DNA of 64,000 nt from Ceratopteris richardii (GCA_020310875.1 CM035407.1:203393627-203457626); one strand, 5' to 3'. Shown: positions 10,741 through 22,580, counted from the stretch's first letter. The notes: generated by a model not told the origin, from the sequence alone. Program-made: numbers and translations.

Positions 10741-11039
10741 GTGACAGTTTCAGCTGTTTCTTCCCCTAACAGAGCGAACAAGTCCATTCCATATTCCAAT
10801 TTCTCAGAGGAGAATGGAAGAGTTAGACGGAAAGGAAAGGTTTGCATACCAGATTCGCGGGATTTGAGAAGAAAAGTCATGCATGATAACCGTGATGTGC
10901 CTTGTGCAGGACATCCAAGTGTTGATAAGACAATACCGCTTGTTAGAAGAACATTTTGGTGGCCTAGATAGCCAAAGATGTCCACACTTATGTTTAACAG
11001 GCTTTATGTATCAAGTCAACAAAGCAAAAAGGATAAAGA
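10741..11039 (+). pseudogene. Integrase zinc-binding (H2C2) domain of family A, 5' part
   Basis: The 76-codon frame has RVRRKGKVCIPDSRDLRRKV, then HDNRDVPCAGHPSVDKT and VRRTFWWPR. This is the H2C2 domain that starts retroelement integrases. The Cys pair lies just downstream in a shifted frame. The gene is cut at 11044 by insertion of element B and continues at 29489. Multimerisation and DNA-end binding would be its role in the pre-integration complex. Confidence 0.8.
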
Positions 11040-11044
11040 CTCCA
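11040..11044. repeat. Target site duplication (left) of element B
   Basis: CTCCA immediately precedes the LTR terminus TGTTGCTC. An identical CTCCA follows the other LTR at 29489-29493. Five bases is the normal duplication length for Ty3/gypsy integration, and the flanking integrase sequence of family A reads on across the two copies. Confidence 0.9.
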
Positions 11045-11684
11045 TGTTGCTCTAGCACAATGGTGAGAACCACGTTAAGAAGCTCCACCTCCTTAATGTC
11101 AATCTGCGGAAGAGATAGGAGTGATATGAAGATCATGGACGTGAGATGAAGTGAGAGTGAAGGTGAGAAGCATAGAGATGCACACACACATACACACACA
11201 CAATGAAGAGACAAGCAAGACACAATGGAAGGTGAGATTTCAACTCTATTACTCAAGAACACTCTTGCAAGCTCAAAATAGCTCTAGGCTCTTCTCTACT
11301 CACATAAGCTAACCTCAAAAATGAGCTCTCTAGCTCTTTTTATAGATTTTAGACTAGTTTTGACCGGTTTCACATCTAATGACCGGCATAGTTAAAAAAT
11401 AGGTCCTAGATGCTATTTGAAAGGGTAAAGGGTGTCTAAAAATAACCAAAATTGGTACGCTCATTCTACCTCAAGCTCGAGGACTCCTCGGCTTGCACAG
11501 AATGGAGCTATAGATTACAAAAAGGGTTTTTCTATATCACTTATGTTACAAAAGTGATGAAAATCACTGTTGGAGGTTTTGAAAAGTATTTATAAAATAT
11601 AATTCTTTGAAAAATGATTCCACTGACTCCCTGCTCTATCTTTACATGCTTCTGCATCTTCTATGCCTCTGGTTGCTGCCAACA
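11045..11684 (-). repeat. 3' LTR of element B
   Basis: This 640-base LTR pairs with 28841-29488. In the stretches compared by eye there is about one difference per 20-25 bases, many of them transitions, so the insertion is not recent. On the minus strand it begins TGTTGGCAGC after the polypurine tract and ends CTAGAGCAACA. A TATA-like CTATAAAAAGAG is at about 11335-11345. Confidence 0.92.
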
Positions 11685-14600
11685 CCCCCCTCCCTCTCAC
11701 TTCTGTCATCCTCGACAGAACCTTGTTGTGCGGTCTGTCGGATATAGTTTTGGAGTAGTTCCTGAGCGAGGGTGTGTTCTGATATATGAATTCCTCGGGC
11801 CAGATCTGCCTCGAGTTTCTCCCAATCAATGGGTTGCGGTTCATCGGATGGTGGGAGTCGATAATGCGTGGAATATACCATCTATTCACAGGCAAATAGT
11901 TGAAGCAAATGCGTGGGCCTGCTGATGAACACCTCTGAATGGTATTCCCAAAAACCGGTTGTGAACATTTCTTCGAAGGTATGCTTGTAGCACGCCGGTA
12001 AGTATTTAATTCTGCAATGCCAGGCATAACACACCCGTAGCGATGGTCTTGTACTCATATCATATGCAAGATCTAGATTGCCATGCTCGAAGCCTGGGGT
12101 GTTTACATGAGGTGCCTTGACGCGACGAAAGACTTTGAAAACCATCTGCATCATGTCAAAGATTTTGACAGTCATGTGTGCTGCTACATCATCCATATGT
12201 TTTAAGCAAGGGAGCTAGTGATGAATCATGGCCATCATGTATCCGACTGTAGGTGGTCCTGTGGGTGGCCTGAAATATGGATAATTTAACCAATCCTAGC
12301 ATTGCTTTTGTACTTTAATAGCGAATGCCTTCCAGGAGCGGCGATGTGGCACTCGTCCCCAGCATGGGTTGTACTTTAAGTGTAGAGGTGCCTTAACCGA
12401 AGTACTCATCATCTCTGGATAATTCTGTAAGAGATCCTTGCGCCAATCTGGTTGATAGATTTCGCCTTGTTGCACGTCTGTTGGCAAATTGTCAGGCTCA
12501 AACTACGTAGCGTGAGAGGGTTTCTTGCCTGTTTCTTTCTCCATATACTGTAGCTCATGCCCAGAGATGTATCTGCGAGGGGCCAAATGAGCAAAGTAGG
12601 GAGACTGTAAAATTCTTTCTTCAATCATTGCCATGGTGTGTAAATGCGCCTCTACCCGTGCTGAGTGGGTTGTTCCAAGTTCTTCTATTGTCTTCATCCA
12701 TGCGGGAGTTGGAAGCTCAAAAGTCGTCTGGCCTTCGGCCGTGACGCGTCCGCCTAGGATGGGTTGAGGTTCATAAGCTTCTTCAAAAGTTTCCTCCACC
12801 AGAATAGTCACTATTTCTTCCTCTTCTGGTAGTTCCGGTGGGGAGTGTGGCCTTGGGGGTGCTTCATAGACTGTTATTTGTGATTGAAGTGTTGACACCT
12901 GGGCCTGTAATGTGTTAAGCTCCTCTAGGATGTCAGGAGATGGGTCCGCAGGAGCTGGTAGTCCTTGTGGTACAGGTGCTCTTAACTGCAATATCTTGTG
13001 TTCTTCCTTGAGCTTCTGGAACTCCTCGTTCATGTTGTCATATTCATCTAACAATCTGACGTCATCATCTAGTAACATTTTCATAGATTCTGAGGGCACG
13101 ACTTTAAAGCGATTGGGGCTTAATGGTTGGTCAGGTTGATCTAGGGCAGTTTCTAAATTTTCTCTGTTCTGTTCTTGTAAACGCTGGTTCTCTTCTTTCG
13201 CTCCTGCCAAGTGTCATCTGAGTAAGCCCATGTTCCTAGTGAGCGTCACATTCCGAATAGTCTGGGCCCTTAAAAAATTATCAATATCTGTGACGGCGTC
13301 TTTGGTCTTTTCTTCACTTTCTAGTTCTAGTTTATGATAAGCCTCTCGTAGCTCTTGGTAGCGGGTGTTCAGTGAGGCATTCTTGATGGTCAGTGAATTG
13401 AGCTGCGACTGTAAATAATTGGTTGTCTTCTGCAGCTGCTGGTAATTAGTTCCCAGAGATGTGAACTCATCTCTTACTTGAGTCATGCACGTGAACATCT
13501 ATCGGAATGCAGTATCTACACTGGGTGATAATATTAACGATGTGCTAAGCGAAGATGCAGTGGGTGTAGATGCAAAGGGAATGGGGAATGGGAGTGGGAA
13601 AGTGGATGCCGTGGTTATTGTGGAAAAAAGTGAAGTGCCTAAATGTGATTGTGCCATGAATGAAGTTAGTGGTTGTGCGGTGGGTGGTGAGATATCCATG
13701 TCATTGGACGTAGTGTCAAGTGCGGTGACCGTGAATAGTGGAGTGATCATGGGTGCTTGTGTGGGTGTAAATACAGGATTTACAAAAGTTGAAGAGTAAT
13801 TTACAGAGCGGTTATCATGCACTCCTTGGTGGAAAGGGGAAAGAGGAATTGCAATCGGTCAAGGGGGTGAGACTGGGGAAAAGGTTAATGGAGGTGGAAA
13901 GGGAAATAAGGTTCGTGGAGGTGTGGGGAAGGATGGGAAGGATGGAGGGGAAAATGGACTGGATAGAAACGTAGAAGTCCTAGGGGATAGGCTAGGTTGA
14001 GTGGGTGCGGGAATTGTGGGATGAATGGAAGTAAGGAAGGCTTCTGCTACTTCGCCGTGGAAAGGGGTGGATGTTCTGGGAGAAGGAGGGTGTATGGGGG
14101 AGACTGGATGGATGGGAGGTGAAAGAGGAACGGTTGGAGTGGCAGGTGCTTGGGTCACAACAGGGGTATGTACAGTAGTAGTGTAGGGTGGGGAGTCGAC
14201 AAGGATAGCTTCTTCAGCCTCAGATCGTTCAGGAGTTAGTTGTGCTTCCCTTGCTTGTTCTGAAAATTGAGCACCTGTGGGTACGTGAATGTATTCATCT
14301 AGTTTTGATAGTAGTCGTACTGGTCGGGGGTCATATTGCAGTAATGGCTTCCTCTGCAAATATCTTAATGCTTCATTAGATGCTACTGATTTAACAAGTT
14401 CCCTGAGGCCTTTGATGTACACTTCTTCGAAACCGCCTGTGACGAGTTCTTGTTCTATGAGTACTTGGCTCTCTTCCTCAGTTAACTCTTTACGCGCCCA
14501 AACTTTTTCCATAGTACGATATAACTTTTTGATTGCCAGCGTATAAGCTGCTGCTTCAAATGTTTCTTCTTCGTGTGTGCTCGTGTCACCTTGGGTGTCG

Positions 14601-16079
14601 GTTTGTTGTCCTTGTTCGTCTGTCTACACATGTTCTTGGGAGTCATGAGTGCCTTGGCTGGCTTCATCATCACCCTCATCTTTATCTATCTATGTTCTTT
14701 CTCCGTCCGAGCTGGATACTACTTGTCCTTGTTGTTGATCAGGGGGAGTGGTAGGGTAGCTTGGACGTTCATATTCTTGAGAAAAGATCTAACCTTCAAA
14801 AAACTGAAATTCGTTTGAGAAAGCATCTGGCATTTCAAAATCAAACGTCGTATCCAATGGTTCTGCTTCCATGTTGGGTATCGGAAAAGAAAATGCTTCC
14901 GCATCAATAGTGGTGGGAACTTCTACTGTATTGGTGGTAGGTCCCTGGACTGATGTTGCTTGTGAGGTGACTGCACTAGTAGTGCCTTCTGTAACGACAG
15001 GTCACGATAACCGTATGCGAATGGGTTGTGCAGGAGTAGGGGCTTCTGTAGGAGACTGTTCTGGGGAGGGTTGCGGTGACGGTGATTCTAGAACCTGTAG
15101 GCAAATAATAGTACCTCTCATACGCTTTCCTGCTCGTGCTTTGCTAGCCTTCCTAGCTTTCTTTGCTGTCCCCTTGAATGCTTTCAACTCCTCGCTTGTC
15201 ATTGCATGCTCTATGGGCAAGTCGTATGCCAAACACATATATACAATCCTTGTAAGAGCGCAACATCCATTGATTACCTTCTTTCTTTCCCATCTATGTT
15301 GTGCTAGGTACAACTGATCAATTATCCAACTTGCAAGGTCAACCGTTTGAGGTCTAGTACATGCTAAATACAAACCAAACCAGATACGCTTATGGGGCAT
15401 GGTGAATCTATCCTGAGCGAGGAAAGCAAAATGCTGCATGCATATCCTTAATGGTTTAGAGAGCTCAGGTGTGATCGCCGAAATATCTTCCCATTTAGTA
15501 AATCGGCTCTGGAATCAAGCTTTCTCACTCTGTTGGAGTGTGGATTCCATGTATCTTAATAGCAGCTCTAATCAAATCTTTAGACAGATAAAACTTCTTA
15601 AAGGGTGGGTTGTTCACTAAGGATGGCAAAATAAAGGTGCCTGGCAAATCCTTGTTTTCAGACGCCATCAATGTTGTCACCAAGTAGAAGCATCTGTAGA
15701 AATCCGGTTTAGGCAAAGGATCACTGAAATACTCTGTGAAGCATGCTCGTGCCCAAACATGCGTTAAGTCTTCTGTGTTCTGTAGCCCTTTGAACTCTCT
15801 TGAAAAAAATTGGTACTTGCTCCATGTACGGTGATCAAATGCCAAATTGGCCTCGAAGTTAAAGTCTGCGTCTGCCAATGGGCCTACTAATCCTTGGAAC
15901 CAATGAGAGTTGCGATGAATCTTTTTAGTATATCCCCTAGGAGGATCGTCAATTGGCATAGGTCCGGGAAATCCTTGAAATTCTGCTGGTTGAGCCGTCG
16001 GATGGGGTTCCGTGAGTAGTTCACCAATATTGGCCATCGGTGCACTGGTGCCAGCTTCAGATGGTCCTTCTGCCTGCAT
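11642..16079 (-). pseudogene. Large extra ORF downstream of PR2 in element B
   Basis: From ATG at 16079 a 184-codon frame runs to 15525. After a frameshift near 15515, a single frame continues from about 15512 to 11642 with many in-frame stops, mostly TAG and TGA, about 1,470 codons in total. The parts are: a globular N-terminal region (KFYLSKDLIRAAIKIHG, WFGLYLACTRPQTVDLASW), a basic KKARKASKARAGKRMRG stretch, acidic Gln/Glu-rich sequence, a Pro/Ser/Thr-rich region (about 14150-13500), two coiled-coil regions (about 13490-13220 and 13200-12880), and a C-terminal globular part near 12480-11890. I recognise no family. It lies where some plant gypsy elements carry extra or envelope-like ORFs, but I see no signal peptide or membrane segment. 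The last codons run through the polypurine tract into the LTR. Confidence 0.65.
11685..11700 (-). other. Polypurine tract of element B
   Basis: On the minus strand GTGAGAGGGAGGGGGG directly abuts the LTR start TGTTGG. It is the plus-strand primer site and fixes the minus orientation of the element. Confidence 0.85.
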
Positions 16080-16960
16080 GATGAATGATGCGAGTGTGTA
16101 ACGGATCTGCTACAAAAGATTAACACATTAGTATGGAAATTAATCATGATCCCATTAAAGTGAGACCACAATCCCTTTCCATAATCGATGCGGAACCCGT
16201 GTAGCCGAGTGTTGTGATGTGGGTTATGGAATGATTTCTTGCAAACTAATGCAGGTCTCTAGACACCTACATGCTTTAGATGATGCATACATTTCTTTGT
16301 GAGATATTATTACATGTGATGTTGGGTTATAGCGTGTGGATTTATACAAGGTTCAGTTGTGAATGAGTTATTGCAAGGATGGTGTTTTGTCGGGGTGGGA
16401 GTAATGTTAGATAAGGGGATCGGAGAAGATGTTTGGATACGTTTCGGTATCCACTTCCTAAGAGTTTCTGAGTGGGTGGAATGTTTCTTCTAAGGGACAA
16501 GAGTTGAGATCTGATGTGGTGGTTTTGAAGGGTGAAGAGATTTCTGAGGGGTATATATTACATGGCTTGAGGGTTGAGCTATGATACACTGTTTTGGTAC
16601 CCAAATCTGCGTGGGTGTGGGTCGATTTGTAAGGTACTTCTTGGCGATCCAAATCTATCGAGTGTTTGTACTTGTAGAAGAAGTTTGAGAGGATGTTGGA
16701 TACTGCATCTGAGTTTTCTGAAACTTCGTTCTATCCTTGTCTGCATTGTTGCAACCTGTTGGGGGTTTATGTCCTTTTGGCACCGATATTTGCTTCGCGC
16801 CTCTTGTTCTGTGATACTGATACTGCTGCTTTCTTTGTGTCGTCTGATATTGTCATCGGTCTGGGTTCCTTCGTCGTGGTTGACTCCTTTGTGGTTGAGG
16901 TTGAGAGGTCGGCTGGACACTCTGCTTTGGAAAAGAAGGGAGGTCCAACACTTGCAAAAC

Positions 16961-17779
16961 CTACCCATTAGTAAGTGCTCCATTTTGTATCTTTAATCTA
17001 GGCCAGTCCGTAGTAAGTGTGGAAGGATGGGCTCTGCAGTTGATAGTGTCCATTTGGCGACTAATGAAGTCCACTTGACCTGCAATGGTCCCCATTTGTC
17101 CACTGATTGTGCCTATTTGGCCGCTAATGGTCCCCATTTGTCCAAGCGGTTGGGTGGTTGCCCCTTCTGATTTGCAGGAAGCCCAAGGGAAAATCTCCTG
17201 ACGTCCTTCTGATTGACAATTGTCCATTGCCAAGCCGGCGTGCATTGGTGTGAACTTAACGTGACTTATCTGCCCAAAAATCTTCCGATCTTCCGTCGCA
17301 TGCATTTCATAGGGTCTAGGGTTGCGTACTTCAGGCAGAGTGTTGTTAGGGAAGTCAAGCGGTATCACTCGCTGTTGATCTAAGGTTCCAATTTGTAAGG
17401 AGCCTTGTCTAAGATTTAGGTCCACTGAGTGATCGTATAGCCAATCTTGGCCAAGGATTAGGGGTTCTATTAGGTCCTCGTCATGGCACACTAGTAGATT
17501 CGCTGTCATGGTCACATCATGTATAAGGATAGGAAGATCCACCTCACCCATGCAAGGGGTTTCCATGCCTCCTAGCCCTATGAGGTATGCCTTGATTGGC
17601 CGCATTTCTATTCCTGAGTCCTTATAGTGGGACCATCTAATCGCGCTAGTCGAAGCACCTGAGTCAATTAAAACCCTGAGCTCTTGGCAAGGATTGCCAT
17701 GCTCTAGCGTGACTGTAATGAATGGTCTCCTGTCCACTATGCTAGGATGAGTGGTTGACTTTACTTGACACATGGCCAT
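16961..17779 (-). CDS. PR2: second retropepsin-like ORF, element B
   Basis: The frame begins MAMCQVKSTTH and has RPFITVTLEHG followed by VLIDSGASTSAIR, the aspartic protease signature (DSG at 17657-17665, residue about 39). GLGGMETPCMGEVDLPI and LILGQDWLYDHSVDLNL follow, the latter matching the conserved ILG-DW end of retropepsins. The length of the core, about 110 residues, is normal. A QMGTISGQ-type heptad repeat and, past a TAG at 16961, a Gln-rich basic tail in the same frame follow. It lies downstream of integrase in the pol frame, after TAA at 17840-17842. Element C carries the same ORF at 62602. A polyprotein-cleaving role is possible but unproven. Confidence 0.8.
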   Translation of the reverse strand: MAMCQVKSTTHPSIVDRRPFITVTLEHGNPCQELRVLIDSGASTSAIRWSHYKDSGIEMRPIKAYLIGLGGMETPCMGEVDLPILIHDVTMTANLLVCHDEDLIEPLILGQDWLYDHSVDLNLRQGSLQIGTLDQQRVIPLDFPNNTLPEVRNPRPYEMHATEDRKIFGQISHVKFTPMHAGLAMDNCQSEGRQEIFPWASCKSEGATTQPLGQMGTISGQIGTISGQMGTIAGQVDFISRQMDTINCRAHPSTLTTDWPRLKIQNGALTNG

Positions 17780-17839
17780 GGGGTATCTGGGTGTTGTTTC
17801 CCAAGGGTTATAATGTTCTCTCCCTAGTCCTTGTCTTCT

Positions 17840-18938
17840 TTACTTCATGCGCTTAATGCGTTATATAGCTTCTGCCTGAGCTTTAGCTCGTATTCTATTT
17901 TCTTCCTCCTTACACTTCTTTGCCAATGTGAGTCGTCTAAGCATGTCCTCAGTAAGAGGTTCCTGGTATAACCTGACTCTACAACCACTAATGTAATTAG
18001 GCATTATGTCTCCTTCTAAGGTGGCTAATTGTATTGCTCCACTTGTTGAGAGTCTGTTAATGATCATAGGTCCATAACCTGGCTTTTCTAACTTCCATGC
18101 ATGTTGTTTCAGCGTATATACTAGGACTAAATATCCTTCTTTCAAACCTTTATCTTTCACATGTGCATCAAAATATGCTTTCTGTCGCTTCTTTGCTGCG
18201 TATATTCCTGCTGTTGCTTTCAGCCTGGTTTCTCCTAATCGTTCCAAGTCCATTATTCTTGCTGATAATTCATGGCCGGTCCACTGATGTTCTTGTGCAA
18301 CCTTAAGGGTCGGTATCAAGAAGTCCAAAGGAAGCACAACATTTTGACCAAAAACCATATGAAAGGGAGTTGCATTGAGTACGGTCTTATAGGCCACTCG
18401 ATATGCCCAAACAGCATGGTGTAACTGTTTGTCCCAATCTGAACGTTTGTTGTTCACGATTTTCATCAGTACGTTACAAAGGATCTTGTTAGTACTTTCA
18501 GCCTGACCATGGGCCTGAGGATGATATGGTGCGGATTTCTTATGAAGCACCATAAAATCTTGTAACAAATATTCAATGACCTGGTTTAGAAAGTGAGTTC
18601 CTCGTATCGCTCACTAACTCTATAGGCAGTCCATATCTTATAAAGACATTTTCAAATAAGAATTTTGCAGTTGTGTGTGCATCATTCTTTTTTGTGGCTT
18701 TTGCCTCTACCCATTTGGTAAGATAATATGTCACAACAATAATGTATTCAACATGAGTACCTTTTGCAGGGGGGTTAATGGGTCCTACAAAGTCTATACC
18801 CCACTTAGAAAATGCATGTCCACCCATCATGGGTTTTAATGGCATTTCATCTCTGCGAGTAGGAAATTGAGTTCTCTGACACACATCACATCTCTTAACA
18901 TAGGTATGTGCATCCATGTGAAGAGTGGGCCACCACAA
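17840..18938 (-). pseudogene. Integrase of element B
   Basis: The frame opens with WWPTLHMDAHTYVKRCDVCQR (end of the second zinc module). It then has SKWGIDFVGPINPPAKG (first catalytic Asp), LVSD (second Asp), and, after a frameshift, YHPQAHGQAESTNK (catalytic Glu). A 1-bp insertion directly after the second Asp (near 18605) shifts the frame. The C-terminal part AGIYAAKKRQKAYFDAHVKDKGL, LVLVYTLKQHA and MIINRLSTSGAIQLATLEGD follows the core. No chromodomain is seen. A charged tail ends at TAA 17861 and TAA 17840; the latter position also holds a stop in element C. The strand transfer enzyme is inactive here. Confidence 0.87.
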
Positions 18939-19665
18939 TCATGCAAAGAGGATGGCTTTGATTATCCTATCGGGTCCAAAATGACCTCCTGCAACACCTT
19001 GGTGTGCAGTCTCTAGTACGCTCAAATAATTGCTCCCATGAGAACATTGTCTTAAATATCTGTCTCGTCCTCGTTTGTATAGATTGTCACCAATAAGTGA
19101 ATAGTCTTGAGCTTCCTGCTCTAGACTTCGTTGTCGCGCTAAAGTCATTCCTTGAGGGAATATCTTCGTCCTCAAGTACGTCACTAAGGGTTCACTCCAT
19201 TCTGGTATGAGAGACACATGATATAATGTAGCATGTTCTACTGGTGGTCTTTCACAACAAACATGGCATTCTTTACACAACTTGTAGACATTTGCTTCCA
19301 TAGAGGGCCAATATACTCCTAGTCTATGCAGAGTCTACAATGTATGATGTTTCAATTGATGTTGCTTCAATGCACCTACATGTGCTAATTGCAACCAATT
19401 CGTATGTTCCAATTCATCTACACAATAAGCAAGAATCTTTTGATTATCTTGTTTATATATACTTCTTGCTATTATTTGATATCTTTGAGACTTGGTAGTC
19501 TCTCCTTCCTTGATCCTTATCCTAGGATTCTTGGGTCCATATGTGAGACTAGGGACTATCGGCTTAGCCCATTCTGGTGCTATCTCAAGGTTAAACAAAT
19601 ATGCATCCGGTAATTCATGTGCTATCCATTGAGGAGCTTCTCCTGTGGTTAGTCTCGAGAGGTGG
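18939..19665 (-). pseudogene. Two successive H2C2 zinc-binding modules, element B
   Basis: The first module reads LAYCVDELEHTNWLQLAHVG, then a His, LHRLGVYWPS and CKECHVC. It is followed by about 60 residues including SLEQEAQDYSLIGDNLYKRG. The second module reads LETAHQGVAGGHFGPD and LWWPTL, and its Cys pair (CDVC) lies in the integrase frame below 18938. Each looks like a complete integrase zinc-binding domain with H-H-C-C order and a (W/Y)WP turn. TAG at 19335 and TGA at 18939 interrupt the frame. Element C has the same tandem arrangement. Family elements normally have one such module, so this is a duplication or a specialised extra domain. Confidence 0.72.
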
Positions 19666-21033
19666 TCAGATCTGAGATGCTTTTCCTTTCCTGACTACTA
19701 CCTCAAAATCATACTCCATGAGTAATAGAAACCAACGTATTAGTCGTCCATTGTTACATGGCTTGTTGACTAAGTACAATAATGCTTGATGATCAATAAA
19801 GAATTTGAACTTATTTGCCAACAGATAATGCCTAAATTTCTTTACTGCATAGATCATCCCTAATCCTTCTCGTTCCGTAGTGGTGTAATTTCTTTCTACT
19901 GCGTTCAACTGTCTGCTCGTGTAAGCTATGGGGAGATCTATGTTACCTTCATTCGTGGGTTGTGCTAACACACATCCTATGGCATAGTTGGATGCATTCA
20001 CATGTACATGGAATGGCTTACTCCATTTAGGGGTTGTCAATATAGGTTCTGAGCACAAACGTTGTTTAAGTTCATTGAATGAATTCTCACACTCATCTGT
20101 CCATTCAAAATTGGTCAAAAGAGAGTACAGAGGCTTAGCTATGATTGCATACATGTGTATGAATTGTCTGTAATAACCACGATGGCCCATAAATGCCTGT
20201 ACTTCTTTTATGTTATTTGGTCTCGATAGATCTGCAATTACTTTCACTTTTTCTTCATCTGTCAAAATTCCATTCTTTGACACAATGTGTCCTAGAATTT
20301 TTCCTTGTCTGACCATGAAAACGCACTTTTCTGGGTTCAGACCAACCAAATATTCTCGACATTTGTCAAATACTTGCCTTAATTCTGGGATATGAGTCTG
20401 TCTCACATTCGAATGTGCACATAAGTCATTGACATAAACTTCCAAATTCTTGTCTAAGAATTCCTTAAAAACATGACACATGAGTCGCTGGAAAGTGGCG
20501 GGTGCATTTGTTAAGCCAAAAGGCATCACACAAAATGCAAATATGCCCCATTCTGTGGCAAAAGCTGTTTTGTGTTGATCTTCTGGAGCAATGTGTACTT
20601 GATTATAGTCTGAGAAACCATCAAGAAAGCTGTAAACTTTCTTGCCCGCGACTCTTTCCAATAAATGTTCCGTGATAGGAAGAGGATAACTGTCTCTAAT
20701 CGTGGCGGCATTAAATTTTTTAAGGTTAATACACACACGCAATTTTCCATTCTTCTTGGGCACAACCACAATGGGGGATACCCATTCAGTATGCTCAATT
20801 TCGTATATGAATCCTGCTTCTATCAAGCGATCTATTTCTTCTTTAATCTTTGCAGCGTAGTTATCATTGTACGTGTATGGTTTCTGTTTTGTAGGTTTTG
20901 CATCTAGAGTCAGAGGGATTCTATGAGAACATATATCCGGATCTACGCCTTTCAAATCTTTGTAACTCCAAGCGAACACATCTCTATATTCCCGCAATAG
21001 GGCAACTATTTCTTCTTCTTCTTCGTTTGTCAA
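19666..21033 (-). pseudogene. RT and RNase H of element B
   Basis: The 455-codon frame contains YRDVFAWSYKDLKGVDP, WVSPIVVVPKKNGKLRVCIN, YPLPITEHLLERVAG, FSDYNQVHIAPEDQHKTAF and VMPFGLTNAPATFQR. The active-site motif is YVND (20425-20436) instead of YVDD, a G-to-A change that removes a catalytic Asp. RNase H follows, with HVHVNASNYAIGCVLA, where the first catalytic Asp is also Asn. It continues with YTTTEREGLGMIYAVKKFRH and FFIDHQALLYLVNKP. A frameshift near 19680 moves into the zinc-module frame. The enzyme would copy RNA to cDNA; this copy cannot. Confidence 0.92.
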
Positions 21034-21084
21034 ATCATGCCCTATGTATGTACATTTCTCTTCTTCTCCTTCTATGGCAACTAT

Positions 21085-21750
21085 TTATTTTTTGGTTTTC
21101 TCTCCGTTATCATATACTTCTCCAATGTCAGCTTTTCTGTTAGGCAGTCGTACCATGATTCGTCTATCTTCTATTTCATATTTCTTGAAGTTCTCAGGAA
21201 CTTCAAACAAGGATTCTTCTTCTTCTAACATGGTTTCTTTCTTCTTTCTTTTCTTGCCTTCACTCTTGATAGTCACTTGTGTGGTTAATCTCACCTCATT
21301 TGTAATTCCTTCATGTCTCTGAGGGTGAGTCTCTACCTCATAGAAATATTCTTCTTCTGATGCAAAGGGTGGGTCCATAATAATTGACTCTAAATCGAAG
21401 TCACTTGCATCCTCAAATGCATCAGTGCTAGGTTCACATTCTTCTAAAATTGAATCACACATGATTGGCTCTATCGTAAAAACTGAGATGTCATAGCCAT
21501 CCTCATCATAGTGGGGTGTCCATTGTTCTTCATTGATGGCTACGTCCATGGTTGCTAGGATTTCTGCCCAACCATGAGGTTCAAACTCCTCATCTGGAAA
21601 TACTATAGGTGCGTATGCTGGGTCTTGAAGAGTTTGTGGATGTTGTTCTGCACCTAAGGTCCTGGCTTCTAACCGTTCTTCCTCTTGTTTTGCTACTTTA
21701 CACATCCATAAATGAGTGTCCTCATGCAACCATGAGGGGTGTGACTCCAA
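21085..21750 (-). pseudogene. Acidic linker between PR1 and RT, element B
   Basis: The 221-codon frame starts at ATG 21750 (HPSWLHEDTHLWMCKVAKQEE) and is rich in Asp and Glu. It has FPDEEFEPHGWAEILATMDV, then LFEVPENFKKYEIEDRRIMV before the RT domain. It is in the same frame as PR1 and RT. Element C has the same segment (57495-58301) with FSDEAFEPHGWMEILATLYV, so it is a conserved part of pol although I recognise no fold. It could position protease relative to RT in the polyprotein. Confidence 0.65.
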
Positions 21751-21816
21751 CGAGTGTACTGATTCTATTTCTACTTGTGTCTTGTGGATGTTATTCTACT
21801 GTATTGGAGGTACATC

Positions 21817-22580
21817 TCAATGTGAATAGTCTTTAAGATTGACTTTAGTACTCACTCCTAAATGTTGCAAGTACAAAGAATCAGTTCCCCAATCTTGTAC
21901 GATTTGCAACTGACGCATGAATGGTCCTCCTAAAATCATCTCATAAGCATGATTTTTCGCAAAATCACAAATGGCAAAAGTATGGTCAAATTCCACACCA
22001 CAAGTGGTGAGACATATGCCCTCTAGTAAGCCTAATGGTTTTCCTATGTGTCCATCAGCCATTTGTAGCTTCATCTTGGTGGGTCTTACTGCTGGTTTAC
22101 CCCAACGTTTCCATAAAGCCATAGTAGCAATGGCTACTCCGGCTCCTGAATCTAAGATGGCTTTGGTGGCATAGCCCTGGTGGGTTATTGGAAGATAAGA
22201 GTTACCTTCCTCTCCTTCAGTTACATCTCCGATCTTTTCTACGGGTATTTCTGGTACCTTCTTGAGTGATCCTGTTTGTGAGGGAGTAGTAGCAAGATCA
22301 GGGAATTGATTTGCCACATGTTTCCACAATTCTAGTTTAACCTGTAATAATTCCTCTAGAGTGAGATTACATTGTACTTTGGTGTTCTTGATCACTTCCG
22401 TGTTTCTAGGGATCACTGATTCTTCATTCCTCACTAGTATAGTGGGTGCTCTCATGCTAATAGACTTAGCTTCCCAAGGTCCTGTGAACTGAGGTAATTC
22501 TTGCAAAGAATTGGATTCAAAATCTGTGTGTTCACTCAATTGCTCTTCCTCTACATCATCGTAAATAGAGGGGATGTCTT
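21817..22580 (-). pseudogene. PR1: first retropepsin, element B
   Basis: The frame at 22539-21817 has an acidic N-terminal part, LPITHQGYATKAILDSGAGVAIAT with DSG at about 22144-22152, KLQMADGHIGKPLGLLEG (flap) and YEMILGGPFMRQLQIVQDWG. It lies between gag and RT, the standard place for the Gag-Pol protease. Upstream coding in the same frame (IPQDIPSIYDDVEEEQ) shows that a frameshift near 22580 separates it from gag. It differs clearly from PR2: the C-terminal motif is ILGGPF instead of ILGQDW. Confidence 0.85.

Noticed and set aside
11614-11925. Plus-strand ORF at the LTR/internal border of B
   Set aside because: It overlaps the polypurine tract and the real minus-strand frame and is a shadow.
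16574-16996. Plus-strand ORFs of 92-140 codons
   Set aside because: They mirror the Gln-rich tail that follows PR2 on the minus strand of element B.
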